Source: Pirellulales bacterium (lineage in GTDB: Bacteria > Planctomycetota > Planctomycetia > Pirellulales > Lacipirellulaceae). From it: a stretch of DNA of 64,000 nt. Within the stretch, counting starts at the first letter, position 1. Every line of letters starts with the position of its first letter. The position numbers were made by a program, and so were the translations under genes. The DNA is taken from NCBI GenBank assembly GCA_019636345.1, contig JAHBXQ010000003.1, positions 434,001-498,000 of the forward strand. The letters are read 5' to 3'. Under the pieces are notes generated by a model. It made no database searches and was not told where the DNA came from. It saw nothing but the letters and a program-made list of their open reading frames with translations. Positions 44,721 to 52,712 of the stretch are shown piece after piece.

Positions 44721-45338
44721 GTGGCTCGACACCCCTTGGAATTAGCTTACGGACTGACAAGCCATGAGTTGTTGGACGCCGTCAGCTCGCGCTTTCGGCT
44801 CAAAGTGGCGCTTGAGGGGGCTGTCGCCGAGGTGCACATGGCCAAGCACATCGAGCGATTAGTAGGGACCGCCGTCAAAAGGTACGAAGCGCACGATCTG
44901 GACGGGCGACCGGATTTCTCGATCTGGGCCCCGAATCGTAAAGAACCGCTGCTTGCCGAGTGCAAGAACGTACGAGAGAGCGGCAAAGCCGGCGGGGAGG
45001 CCTATCGCGAGAAGGGACAGGTCGTCGCTTACAAGGTGGAAACCCAGAAGACTCGGGCCGCCACGGGCGATCCGTCGAGCCGCTACTACGGTTTGGATCA
45101 ATACGATATACTGGGCGTATGTTTAGGCAAGAAGACGGGCGACTGGTCCGATTTTCTCTTTGCACGTACTGCGGACCTCGAGCGTCATGCCAAGCACCCT
45201 CTCAAACTTGCGGTGATGCAGCGCGTGCCGTTGCCGGACTCCGGCGACCTGCAGTGTTGGTACGCTGACCTCAGCGAACTACTCCGTCACTTCGATGATC
45301 CGCCATGTCTATCTCGCCGATCTATGAGACCGAACTAG
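44721..45338 (+). CDS. Putative type II restriction endonuclease (PD-(D/E)XK fold)
   Basis: 205 residues from a GTG at 44721 with GGGGAGAAG about 7 bases upstream. The catalytic motif of the PD-(D/E)XK nucleases is visible: Pro64-Asp65 in GRPDFSIW, then Glu80-Cys81-Lys82 in LLAECKNV after 14 residues. The rest shows no recognised specificity domain (VAEVHMAKHIERLVGTAVKRYEAHD; DPSSRYYGLDQYDILGVCLG). The next gene is a DNA methyltransferase that begins inside its 3' end (34-base overlap), so the pair is very likely a type II R-M system. Base composition is lower in G+C than the neighbours, a sign of transfer. The recognition sequence is unknown. Confidence 0.8.
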   Translation: MARHPLELAYGLTSHELLDAVSSRFRLKVALEGAVAEVHMAKHIERLVGTAVKRYEAHDLDGRPDFSIWAPNRKEPLLAECKNVRESGKAGGEAYREKGQVVAYKVETQKTRAATGDPSSRYYGLDQYDILGVCLGKKTGDWSDFLFARTADLERHAKHPLKLAVMQRVPLPDSGDLQCWYADLSELLRHFDDPPCLSRRSMRPN

Positions 45339-46222
45339 GACGCGCTTACTGCGGCGACAGTTTGGAGTTCATGCGATCGCTGCCGGACGGCGAATTGGAC
45401 TTGGTCTTGACGTCGCCTCCCTATGCGCTTCACTTCAAGAAGGCCTACGGGAACGCCAGCCAAGCCGAATACGTCGAATGGTTCTTGCCGTTTGCCGAGC
45501 AGATCAAGCGAATTCTCAAGAGCACGGGGAGCTTCGTTCTGAACGTAGGCGGGGCGTGGACCCCCGGTGCGCCGCTACGATCCCTGTACCACTATCGCCT
45601 CCTTTTGGCGTTGTGCGACGACGTCGGTTTCCATTTGTGCCAGGAGTTTTTCTGGTACAACCCGGCGAAGATGCCTGCTCCGGCTGAATGGGTCAACGTT
45701 CGTCGCATTCGTGTCAAGGACTCCGTCGAGTACATCTTCTGGCTGGCTCCGACGCCTAGTCCGCAGGCGGACAACACCAGGGTGCTGCAAGAGTACAGCC
45801 CCGACATGAAGCGTTTGATCAAACGCGGCGCCAAAACGGCGAAGCGCCCTTCAGGGCATCACATCAAGGGCACGTTCGCCGCCGACAAGGGAGGTTCCAT
45901 CCCCCCGAATCTGATCGAGTGCGGCAACAACGAGAGCAACAGCTACTACATCAAGGAGTCAAAGCGGCGTGGCTGCGGCATTCATCCGGCGCGGTTTCCG
46001 GCTGCTCTGCCCGAATTCTTCATTAAGTTTCTTACCAACGTCGGCGAGACGGTGTTGGACCCTTTTGCAGGGTCGAACACGACGGGCCGTGTCGCGGAAT
46101 CTCTCGGTCGCAAGTGGGTGGCCGTCGAGCAGGACCGCAGCTATGCCGAGAACTCGGCTCTCAGGTTCCAAGGCGAGAGCGAGCCCGTCGAGTCGTCGAA
46201 CGGGCAGAGTCTGCTCTTCTGA
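45305..46222 (+). CDS. Beta-class DNA methyltransferase (probably N4-cytosine or N6-adenine)
   Basis: 305 residues. Motif IV is TSPPY at residues 36-40, near the N-terminus, and motif I (AdoMet binding) is LDPFAGSNTTG at about 251-261, so the order is that of beta-class amino-methyltransferases. GSFVLNVGGAW and HPARFPAALPEFFIKFLT are further conserved parts. The TSPPY form is common in N4-cytosine enzymes, which is a hint only. It overlaps the endonuclease gene and would protect the host from it. The target region between about 125 and 225 (RRIRVKDSVEYIFWLAPTP; NNESNSYYIKESKRRG) is not matched to a known specificity. It is convergent with the LOG-family gene, 41 bases away. Confidence 0.9.
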   Translation: MSISPIYETELGRAYCGDSLEFMRSLPDGELDLVLTSPPYALHFKKAYGNASQAEYVEWFLPFAEQIKRILKSTGSFVLNVGGAWTPGAPLRSLYHYRLLLALCDDVGFHLCQEFFWYNPAKMPAPAEWVNVRRIRVKDSVEYIFWLAPTPSPQADNTRVLQEYSPDMKRLIKRGAKTAKRPSGHHIKGTFAADKGGSIPPNLIECGNNESNSYYIKESKRRGCGIHPARFPAALPEFFIKFLTNVGETVLDPFAGSNTTGRVAESLGRKWVAVEQDRSYAENSALRFQGESEPVESSNGQSLLF

Positions 46223-46263
46223 CTGGGCCCCGCGCGGCTACGACCCGAGCCGAAGGAGCGGCT

Positions 46264-47289
46264 CTACCCCGGCGGCAGCGCGTTGAGCGCGTCGATGAGT
46301 TGCCGCAACCGGCCGTAGCTGCGGCGGTTGAAGTGGAACACCAGCCGGGACAGATCGGCGATCTCGACGTCGTCGGACTCGTCCTTCAGCGCGCCGCGTT
46401 GCACGAATGCGCCGTCGGCCAGGATGTCGGCGTACTCGGCGTTGATCGTCGCGAGCTGGTCGTCCGTGAGCGCCTGATTGAGCCGGAACACCAGATGCTT
46501 GCGCACGTACCGCTGACTGTGATAGACGCGGTAGAAGCTCAGCACCTCGTCGACGGCCGTTCCCACCCGGTCGGTGATTTTGTACAGCGACAGGTCGGTC
46601 GGCGAGATCATCTTGGCGCCCAGCAGTTGCTTGACGACGTACGCGTGCCAGTCGTGCCAGAAGGAACCGCCCGGTTCGTCGAGCATGACGATCGGGATCA
46701 TTTCGCGTTTGCCGGTTTGCACCAGGGTGAGCACTTCGAGCGCCTCGTCGAGCGTGCCGAAGCCGCCCGGGCAGCAGACGACCGCGTCGCACTCTTTGAC
46801 GAACATCAGCTTGCGCGTGAAGAAGTACTTCATGTTGACGAGCTTCGGGTCGTCGCGAATGACCTCGTTGGCGGACTGCTCGAAGGGCAACATGATGTTG
46901 AGCCCCATCGAGTTGGCCCGGCCGGCGCCGCGGTGGCCCGCTTCCATGATCCCGCTGGCGGCGCCGGTGATGACCAGCCAATTCCGCTTGGCGAACGCGG
47001 CGCCCAGCTCCATTGCTTGCTGGTAGGTCGGCGCCGTGGAGAGGGTGCGGGCCGAGCCGAACACGGTCACCTTCTTCCGATCGCGGTACGCGGCGAACAC
47101 CTTGAACGCGTACCGCAGCTCGCGGAGCGTGCGGCTGAGGATTTTCAGATCGCCCCGATCGGTGCGATCGGCGTGGAGCCGGTCGGCCGACTCGCGGATC
47201 CGCTCGATCAGGTCGGCGATCGGATCGCCCCCGCCCCCGGCGGTCAGGTCGAGGTCAGGAACGTCGCGAGGCAAGTCGGCAGAGGCCAT
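46264..47289 (-). CDS. LOG-family protein (TIGR00730-like, cytokinin riboside monophosphate phosphoribohydrolase type)
   Basis: 341 residues, longer than the usual 190-residue LOG proteins, with an N-terminal helical extension of about 70 residues and a C-terminal one of about 90. The Rossmann core shows VTVFGSAR (74-81), the GAASGIMEAGHRGA segment and PGGFGTLDE (174-182), the nucleotide-binding and catalytic signature. LOG enzymes release adenine or cytokinin bases from nucleoside monophosphates; in bacteria the long forms are also seen as nucleotide hydrolases. The start at 47289 gives MASADLPRDV; an ATG 30 bases upstream has no support. Confidence 0.88.
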   Translation of the reverse strand: MASADLPRDVPDLDLTAGGGGDPIADLIERIRESADRLHADRTDRGDLKILSRTLRELRYAFKVFAAYRDRKKVTVFGSARTLSTAPTYQQAMELGAAFAKRNWLVITGAASGIMEAGHRGAGRANSMGLNIMLPFEQSANEVIRDDPKLVNMKYFFTRKLMFVKECDAVVCCPGGFGTLDEALEVLTLVQTGKREMIPIVMLDEPGGSFWHDWHAYVVKQLLGAKMISPTDLSLYKITDRVGTAVDEVLSFYRVYHSQRYVRKHLVFRLNQALTDDQLATINAEYADILADGAFVQRGALKDESDDVEIADLSRLVFHFNRRSYGRLRQLIDALNALPPG

Positions 47290-47459
47290 GGCGGAGAGGC
47301 AGGGTCGACGGCGTGGCATTCATGCGAGCAGGGCGGCAAGTCGCGAGCGGTCCGGATTCAAGCGCACTCGCGACTGGGCGCAAGTTCGTCCGTTCGAGAC
47401 CGGTTGCGAGGCGTCGTTATACCGCAATCGCCGCGCCGGCGTCGCTAGCGATTGGCGCG

Positions 47460-47488
47460 AAAAAAACCCGGCAGAGCGACTGCCGGGT
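47460..47488 (-). terminator. Rho-independent terminator on the minus strand
   Basis: Read on the minus strand, ACCCGGCAG and CTGCCGGGT form a perfect 9-bp stem with a 5-base loop, followed by seven T (A-run at 47460-47466 on the plus strand). It lies 34 bases after the stop of the 80-residue gene at 47522-47764 and separates it from the LOG-family gene. Confidence 0.92.
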
Positions 47489-47521
47489 CGTCGAAATTGC
47501 CGGCAGGTCGTCCGCGACGGC

Positions 47522-47764
47522 TCAGGCGCCGGGGCGGCGATAGTACTGGTACGCCAACAGAACTTCGTACAGATCGGTCGAGATCGTGACTTCGTCGTCG
47601 GCGAAGTCATCGAGCCAAGTGCGGCGGGCGTTGGCGGCTTCGGCGAGCAGAGGGAGCACCTCGCTCAGCGCGACTTTGACGCAGGGGGCTCCTTCGGCAG
47701 TCTTCGCGAGCGCGGGAGCTGCGGTCTCTTCGGGGCAATACAAGCGGAGTCGGCTGGCCTGCAT
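47522..47764 (-). CDS. Small conserved-looking hypothetical protein
   Basis: 80 residues with GGAAGGA 7 bases before the ATG at 47764. The protein is acidic and mostly helical (CVKVALSEVLPLLAEAANARRTWLDDFADDEVTISTDLYEVLLAYQYYRRPGA), with one Cys-Pro near the N-terminus. It has no export signal, so is cytoplasmic. A dedicated terminator follows the gene, which supports that it is real and transcribed alone. No family is recognised. Confidence 0.7.
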   Translation of the reverse strand: MQASRLRLYCPEETAAPALAKTAEGAPCVKVALSEVLPLLAEAANARRTWLDDFADDEVTISTDLYEVLLAYQYYRRPGA

Positions 47765-48071
47765 CGAGGGGTCCTTCCCTGTGAGCGGTCGGGGGGCGTA
47801 CGCTTGCGTCCGCGCAAGCGCCCGCATTCGCGGCGGCCCCCCGTCGCAGAAGCAGGTATCGGCCTCGTCGCCTGGACGACTTGACCCGACTCGGAAAAAA
47901 AAGCTCGCCGCTAGCGACGCTATCTACTGCTGCCGGCTGACTCTTGCGCTGCAAGCGGCGCAGGGGACGCGGAGCGACTGCTGGCGGCGAAAATCCCGCC
48001 TGGAGGCGCAGGGCGGCATGGCGTACGATGATTCGTTGACGCTAGCACCCTTCCATCGACGATCGCCCGCT

Positions 48072-48554
48072 ATGGATTTTCAGGAACGATTGCATCGCGC
48101 CGCCGAGCGCGGTCGGCAGGCTCGGGACGAGAAGGCCCGGGCCGAGGCCGCCGTCGCGATGAGCGAGGAGGAGTGCCGTCGGCGGCACGCATCGCTGCGG
48201 CATGACCTGAACGACCACATCGAGGCGTGCCTCAAGCAACTGGCCGACAACTTCCCCGGCTTCCATTACGAGCCGGTCGTCACCGAACGCGGCTGGGGAG
48301 GCGCCGTGCGGCGCGACGACTTGGCGATCGCCGACGGCCGGCGCGAGAATCTTTTCAGCCGGCTCGAGATGGTCGTCAGCCCTCACAACAAGTACCACGT
48401 GCTCGACGTCGTGGCGAAGGGCGCCGTTCGCAACAAGGAGAACTTCACGCGCAACCACTATCAAGCGCTGCGCGAAGCGAATCTCGATCGGTTCCGCGAA
48501 TTGATCGAGCAGTGGACGCTCGACTACGCCGAACAATACGCCGCGGCGGAATAG
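48072..48554 (+). CDS. Hypothetical cytoplasmic protein with coiled-coil N-terminus
   Basis: 160 residues. The ATG at 48072 begins MDFQERLHRAAERGRQARDE; an in-frame ATG 54 bases upstream is possible. The first 60 residues form a charged helix (QARDEKARAEAAVAMSEEEC), then a mixed alpha/beta part follows (FHYEPVVTERGWGGAVRRDDLAI, LFSRLEMVVSPHNKYHVLDVVAKGAVRNKENF) and a last helix. The alternation suggests a small single-domain binding protein. No signal, membrane segment or catalytic motif is seen. Confidence 0.65.
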   Translation: MDFQERLHRAAERGRQARDEKARAEAAVAMSEEECRRRHASLRHDLNDHIEACLKQLADNFPGFHYEPVVTERGWGGAVRRDDLAIADGRRENLFSRLEMVVSPHNKYHVLDVVAKGAVRNKENFTRNHYQALREANLDRFRELIEQWTLDYAEQYAAAE

Positions 48555-48699
48555 CGTAGCCGATTCTCTCCGAGAATCGGCCAAAGCGGTTTCCTTACGG
48601 GCGAGCCGCGATCTTGGCTCCAGCCGGGCGATCGAGGCGGGGCGAGTTGGTCAATTCTCGGAGAGAGTTGACTACGGGCGGAGAGAATTGACGACGGGA

Positions 48700-49569
48700 T
48701 CAATCCAGCGGCGCTTCGGCCAATTGCTTCAGGGCGTCGAGGCACTCGACGACCGCCTCGGGGGTGGTTTCGCTCCATCCTTCGCGGCGATGGGCGATGA
48801 TCGCCAGTTTGAATTGCTCGAACGCCTCGGCCAAGTCGTCGGGCAGTTCGTCGACTTCGACCGACAGCCGCGTACGAGCGGCCTTCTTCGTCGCCGGCTC
48901 CGCGGGGCCGCCGCTCGCTTCGGTTCCGTCGTCGAACGGGGCGTCAGCGTCGTCGTCGTCGGTGCGGGGCTTGCTCTTGGCGGTCTTGGCAGCCTCGGCT
49001 TCCGCCTCGCGGGCCTCGACCTCGTCGGCGGTCAGTTCGCCGCCGCGCGGGCCGGTCGACTCGCCGCGGTCGGCCGGGTCCTCGACGACGAGTCCCTCGG
49101 CCGCGAACCCGTTGGCCACCGCCGCGTCGTCTTCCGCGGGGACCTCGCCGGGCGAGCCGAGGGTCTCCCACCGCTTGCCGCGCATTTGCGAGACGCTCCA
49201 CCCGTTGTGGATGGCGCCCTCGAGCCACATTTCGGCGTCGTCCCAATCGAGCGCCGCTTGGAAATGGCTCCAGAACAGCCCCTCGTACTGATCGCGCGCT
49301 TCGCCGAACCGTTGGAACACGCGCCGCAGTCGGCCGACGTGTTGGCTGGTCACGCCGCCGACGAGTTGGGTCCAGGCTTCGTCGGAGTAGTCGGTCACCG
49401 GGGCGCCTTCGGCCAGCAGCGCCTCGCGCCATTGACAGATGATGCGGCCCTTTTCCCAGTTGGTCGTACTGACCAAGCGGTTCCATTGGCCGAGGAACTG
49501 CCGACCGACATCGTCGGCGGCGACTGCGGACGAGGCTTCGGCAGGGGACGAGGTCTTGCGGGACGCCAT
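48700..49569 (-). CDS. Hypothetical protein with N-terminal helical domain and acidic linker
   Basis: 289 residues from ATG 49569 (GGAG site upstream). The first 135 residues are helical and look folded, with conserved-looking tryptophans (FLGQWNRLVSTTNWEKGRIICQW, WSHFQAALDWDDAEMWLEGAIHNGWSVSQMR). Residues about 145-225 are acidic and disordered. The last 55 residues are again helical (LPDDLAEAFEQFKLAIIAHRREGW). The first part resembles small DNA-binding or ParB-associated helical domains only vaguely; I do not assign a function. It is probably cytoplasmic. Confidence 0.65.
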   Translation of the reverse strand: MASRKTSSPAEASSAVAADDVGRQFLGQWNRLVSTTNWEKGRIICQWREALLAEGAPVTDYSDEAWTQLVGGVTSQHVGRLRRVFQRFGEARDQYEGLFWSHFQAALDWDDAEMWLEGAIHNGWSVSQMRGKRWETLGSPGEVPAEDDAAVANGFAAEGLVVEDPADRGESTGPRGGELTADEVEAREAEAEAAKTAKSKPRTDDDDADAPFDDGTEASGGPAEPATKKAARTRLSVEVDELPDDLAEAFEQFKLAIIAHRREGWSETTPEAVVECLDALKQLAEAPLD

Positions 49570-49978
49570 GGCGAGGTTGCTCCGTGCGGGGCGCGAATCC
49601 AAATTGGTCCGCCCGCGGCGATATCAGGGTCGGCAGGAACGCAAGGGACAGGCACGCTCGCGGAACGCTGCTTCCCGTGAGTTGCAGACGTTGGTCCGCG
49701 AGCCAGTCCCCGTGTTCAACGAGCCTCGTGGCGCCGAGCGGGGGGCGGATTCTAGCACGAGCGCACCGGGCCCCGCGACGACCTCGGAGGGGGGCCGACG
49801 AAAATCGAGCCAGTTGCGGCGCGGCACGGGCGGCGCATTCGGCAACAGTCGCAAAGTTTCCGCGCGGCGCGGCGCGGGCGCCGGTCCGAATGTGCCCGAC
49901 ATGCGGGGGATAACGCGTCGACAAGCGCGTGCGAGTCGGCCTCGAGACGCCGTCCGAGTCCAGGCGCCGGGCGGGCCT
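49570..49978. other. Intergenic region without recognised genes
   Basis: 409 bases between two minus-strand genes. An open frame exists on the plus strand but has no start signal and an odd, arginine-rich composition. Nothing regulatory is recognised. Confidence 0.4.
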
Positions 49979-50191
49979 TCAGCTCGGCGATTGCTCGTCC
50001 GACTCGAACCCGCAGGTCTTGTGCGAGCCGTCGCAGAAGGGGCGGTTCTTCGATGCGCCGCACCGGCACAGCGCGAACGCCGGCTTGGCGGGATCGAGCG
50101 GGAACGAATTCCCCGCGGAATCGACCAGCGTGAACGGTCCTTCGACCAGGAACGGACCGTTGGGGCGGATGCGGATCGTGACGTCGGCCAT
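49979..50191 (-). CDS. CDGSH-type iron-sulfur protein
   Basis: 70 residues from ATG 50191, the usual size of bacterial single-domain CDGSH proteins. The cluster motif is complete: CRCGASKNRPFCDGSHKTCGF, with Cys-x-Cys, the third cysteine in FCDGSH and the histidine that together hold a 2Fe-2S cluster. The N-terminal strands (VTIRIRPNGPFLVEGPFTLVD) form the small beta-barrel. Such proteins carry electrons or clusters; the partner is unknown. The terminator of the upstream anti-sigma operon lies 34 bases before its start, so it has its own promoter. Confidence 0.92.
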   Translation of the reverse strand: MADVTIRIRPNGPFLVEGPFTLVDSAGNSFPLDPAKPAFALCRCGASKNRPFCDGSHKTCGFESDEQSPS

Positions 50192-50224
50192 GGCAAGACT
50201 CGCGGAGCGAAGGGGGAAGTCGGC

Positions 50225-50265
50225 AAAAAACAGCCCGGCCGTCACGCGGGGCGAACAGGCCGGGC
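50225..50265 (-). terminator. Rho-independent terminator of the sigma/anti-sigma operon
   Basis: On the minus strand GCCCGGCC and GGCCGGGC form a perfect 8-bp GC stem (loop of 17), followed by TG and six T (A-run at 50225-50230 on the plus strand). It lies 45 bases after the anti-sigma gene stop. Confidence 0.85.
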
Positions 50266-50309
50266 GCCAGTCGATTAGTGTACCGCATCGAGCGGGCGCA
50301 CATCACGCG

Positions 50310-51767
50310 CTACGGATCGGCGTCAGCGGGAGCCGCGACCGGCACGAGAACCACTGTGACGCGGACCTCGCCCGGAGTCGACTCGACCGCGGCCGCTGAC
50401 GAGCGGGAACGCGTCTCGTCGTTGAAGCGTCGGTCGACCCGGCCTCCGCCGGAGAAGCCTTCGGGCAGCGACCCTGCGGGCAGATCGAGTCGCTTCGCCC
50501 GGCCGAACTGTTCGCGGGGAGCGTTCTCTGCGTCCCGGGCGGATTCCAGCGCCAGCTTGTCGGAGGTCGCGCTCGGGGAGGGGATCGTCGACTTGGACTT
50601 GGATGATTCGGGCTTGGACTCCTCAATAAAACGGAAGTGTTGCTGATCGAGACCAAAACTGGAGGGGATCGATTGCAGCCGGGCGACGAACCGCTCGACC
50701 TGTTCCGGCGAAGCAGCCACCAGATAGGCGACCGGTCGGGGCGATCCTGCGCCACGGGCCCCCGCGCCGCTGAGTCCTGGGCCGGCGAGGGAGGATTGGT
50801 CGAGTTCGACGCCTTCGGCAAATTCGCCCCCAGCCCCGCGGGCGGAGAGTGCGGAGAGCTCGGACGCTTGCAGCCCGTCGATCGACTCCGGCGAGCGGTC
50901 GACGCCGTCGTCTTTGGATTCCTGGACCAGCGCGATCCGCTCTGCGGCGAGCGCGGACCGCAGCGTCGCCTCGGCCGCGGCCATGTCGCCGGCGACGGGG
51001 ATGCGGACGATCCGGTCGGCCGCCGCGACGTTGCTCTGCGGAAACGCTTCCGTGGCGCTCGGGGCAGGGGGGGACGCCAGCCCGTCGCTAAACGCCTTGC
51101 GAGTCGTTGCGCCGTCCCGACCATTGATCGCCGCACCGCCGCGACCTCCGAAGGTCGTCGCTTGGGGAGCGGCCGGAGCGCCCGTTGCGGGACTCGTCGG
51201 CGCGGCGTCGGCGGCCATGTCGAAGCCTTCCGCTACGGATTCGGGAGCGGCGGCGGTCGAAGCTTGGCGAGGCTGATCGGATTTGAGGAGGGCTCGCTCC
51301 GGTTGCGGACTTGCGGCGGGGGGGGAGGCCGCTTTCATGTCGAGCGGTTCGCTGCGTCGAGTCCGGTCGCCTGCGGGCGCCTGGGCGACTTGGCGTTCGA
51401 CGGGGCCGGGCTCGTCGGGTTGAAACGCCGCGAGAACGAAGCTGGCCGCCGCGGCGAGACAGCCCCACGCCAGCCCGCGCCGCACGCCGGGACGACGCCA
51501 AACCGGCGCCCCCGGTTCGCGCGCGTCGCGTGCGGCGCCGGCCGTGGGACGGTCGGCGTCAATCGCCGCGAGCACGTCGCGCTGGAACTGCTCGTCGAGC
51601 GCCGGCAGCGGCAGGTTGCGGACCGCGTCGGCGGCGCTGCGCAGCTCGTCGAGCAACTGCCGGGCCGCGGGGTCGGCGGCCAATCGCTCTTCGACGAGCG
51701 CACGCTCGGCTTCGGTCGCCTCGCCGTCGAGGTAAGCGCTCAGCACTTCGTCGTCGAAGGGGGACAT
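50310..51767 (-). CDS. Putative anti-sigma factor with one membrane segment and long extracytoplasmic part
   Basis: 485 residues. The N-terminus (MSPFDDEVLSAYLDGEATEA, then ERALVEERLAADPAARQLLDEL) is the typical short anti-sigma domain; no zinc-binding HxxxCxxC is present, so it is of the non-zinc type. One membrane helix (GLAWGCLAAAASFVLAA, about 100-116) follows, and the remaining 365 residues are outside: first low-complexity, then two regions with IVRIPVAGDMAAAEATLRSALA and VAYLVAASPEQVERFVARLQS, which look like a repeated alpha/beta fold. The start lies 34 bases after the ECF sigma gene, so the pair is one operon. It probably holds the sigma factor until an envelope signal acts. Confidence 0.82.
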   Translation of the reverse strand: MSPFDDEVLSAYLDGEATEAERALVEERLAADPAARQLLDELRSAADAVRNLPLPALDEQFQRDVLAAIDADRPTAGAARDAREPGAPVWRRPGVRRGLAWGCLAAAASFVLAAFQPDEPGPVERQVAQAPAGDRTRRSEPLDMKAASPPAASPQPERALLKSDQPRQASTAAAPESVAEGFDMAADAAPTSPATGAPAAPQATTFGGRGGAAINGRDGATTRKAFSDGLASPPAPSATEAFPQSNVAAADRIVRIPVAGDMAAAEATLRSALAAERIALVQESKDDGVDRSPESIDGLQASELSALSARGAGGEFAEGVELDQSSLAGPGLSGAGARGAGSPRPVAYLVAASPEQVERFVARLQSIPSSFGLDQQHFRFIEESKPESSKSKSTIPSPSATSDKLALESARDAENAPREQFGRAKRLDLPAGSLPEGFSGGGRVDRRFNDETRSRSSAAAVESTPGEVRVTVVLVPVAAPADADP

Positions 51768-51801
51768 GGGCGGGGAGCGGTCGGGAGAAAGGGGTCGTAG
51801 G

Positions 51802-52449
51802 TCAGGAGGTTTGCGAGCGGTCGCGGCGTCGCGACCCCGTTTCGTCAAGCTTCATCTGCAGCATCTCGCGCAGTTGCATCCGCGCACGAAACAACCGGCT
51901 CCGCACCGTGCCGATCGGCAGGGCGAGGACTTCGGCGATGTCGTCGTACGAGCAACCTTCCATTTCGCGCAGGACGAGGATCTGTCGTTGGTCGTCGGGG
52001 AGCTCGGCCAAGGCGGCCCGCACATGGGCGACCTCTTCGGCCGCGGCGAGGGTACGGGTTGAATCTCCCGCAGGGTCGATCGGTTCGGCGCCGGCGTGTT
52101 CCTTCTGGTGATCGAGCGAGACGGTCGGGCGGCGCCGGCGTCGGCGGGTGAGTCCTTCGTTCATGGCGATGCGGTAGAGCCACGTGGCGAACTGCGCCTC
52201 GCCGCGGAACGCCCCGAGCTTGCGCCACGCTTGGACGAAGGCGTCCTGGGCCGCGTCGCGGGCCTCCTCGGGACAGCCGAGCAGGCCGACCAAGGCGGCG
52301 AACACCCGCTGTTGGTGGCGGAGCACCAACTCGCCGAATGCGGCGCGGTCGCCCCCTTGGGCTCGCTCCACGAGTTCAGCGTCGGCGATCTCGGGGCTCA
52401 CGCTCGGCCAAGGGGTTGGATGCGCGGGGGCGGGGGAAAGTTCCGTCAC
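51802..52449 (-). CDS. ECF-type RNA polymerase sigma factor (RpoE-like)
   Basis: 215 residues. Region 2 is visible in ELVERAQGGDRAAFGELVLRHQ, CPEEARDAAQDAFVQAW and GEAQFATWLYRIAMNEGLTR; region 4 in ELPDDQRQILVLREMEGCSY and DDIAEVLALPIGTVRSRLFR. Regions 3 and 1.1 are absent, as in extracytoplasmic-function factors. The anti-sigma gene follows by 34 bases. The C-terminus has a short basic tail. The 263-base gap to bioF, which diverges, should hold the autoregulated promoter; no clear ECF consensus (AAC ... CGTC) was identified there. Confidence 0.95.
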   Translation of the reverse strand: MTELSPAPAHPTPWPSVSPEIADAELVERAQGGDRAAFGELVLRHQQRVFAALVGLLGCPEEARDAAQDAFVQAWRKLGAFRGEAQFATWLYRIAMNEGLTRRRRRRPTVSLDHQKEHAGAEPIDPAGDSTRTLAAAEEVAHVRAALAELPDDQRQILVLREMEGCSYDDIAEVLALPIGTVRSRLFRARMQLREMLQMKLDETGSRRRDRSQTS

Positions 52450-52712
52450 GGTGCGGCATGGGGCGATCGCCGGCTCTCCTTGGCCCCGACGATCGGGCTG
52501 GATTGCGACCGGTTTTTTCCGCTGGCATTCTTTGGGGCTCGACGAGCGTTGTCAAACGGCGCCGGGGAATCGGCGTGGTACCATGAGCCGTCGGCGCTCG
52601 TTGCCGGCGAACGGCGAGCGAGGCCGAGTTTGCCTCAGACCCGTCGCGTGGCCGCGACCGTCGACAGCCTCGCTGACATTTCACCTCTCACCTCCGACCG
52701 CTTCCTCCCCCC

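Noticed and set aside
46247-46264. GAGCCG/CGGCTC hairpin between the methyltransferase and LOG genes as a two-way terminator
   Set aside because: Only 6 bp and no T-run on either strand.
47893-47912. Run of eight A near 47894-47901 with GCTCGCCGCTAGCGACGC as a minus-strand terminator
   Set aside because: The stem is at most 4-5 bp and there is no minus-strand gene ending there; the gene on that side starts at 47764.
52450-52712. ECF-type autoregulated promoter before the sigma gene
   Set aside because: No AAC...CGT-like pair with proper spacing could be pointed out in the gap by eye.
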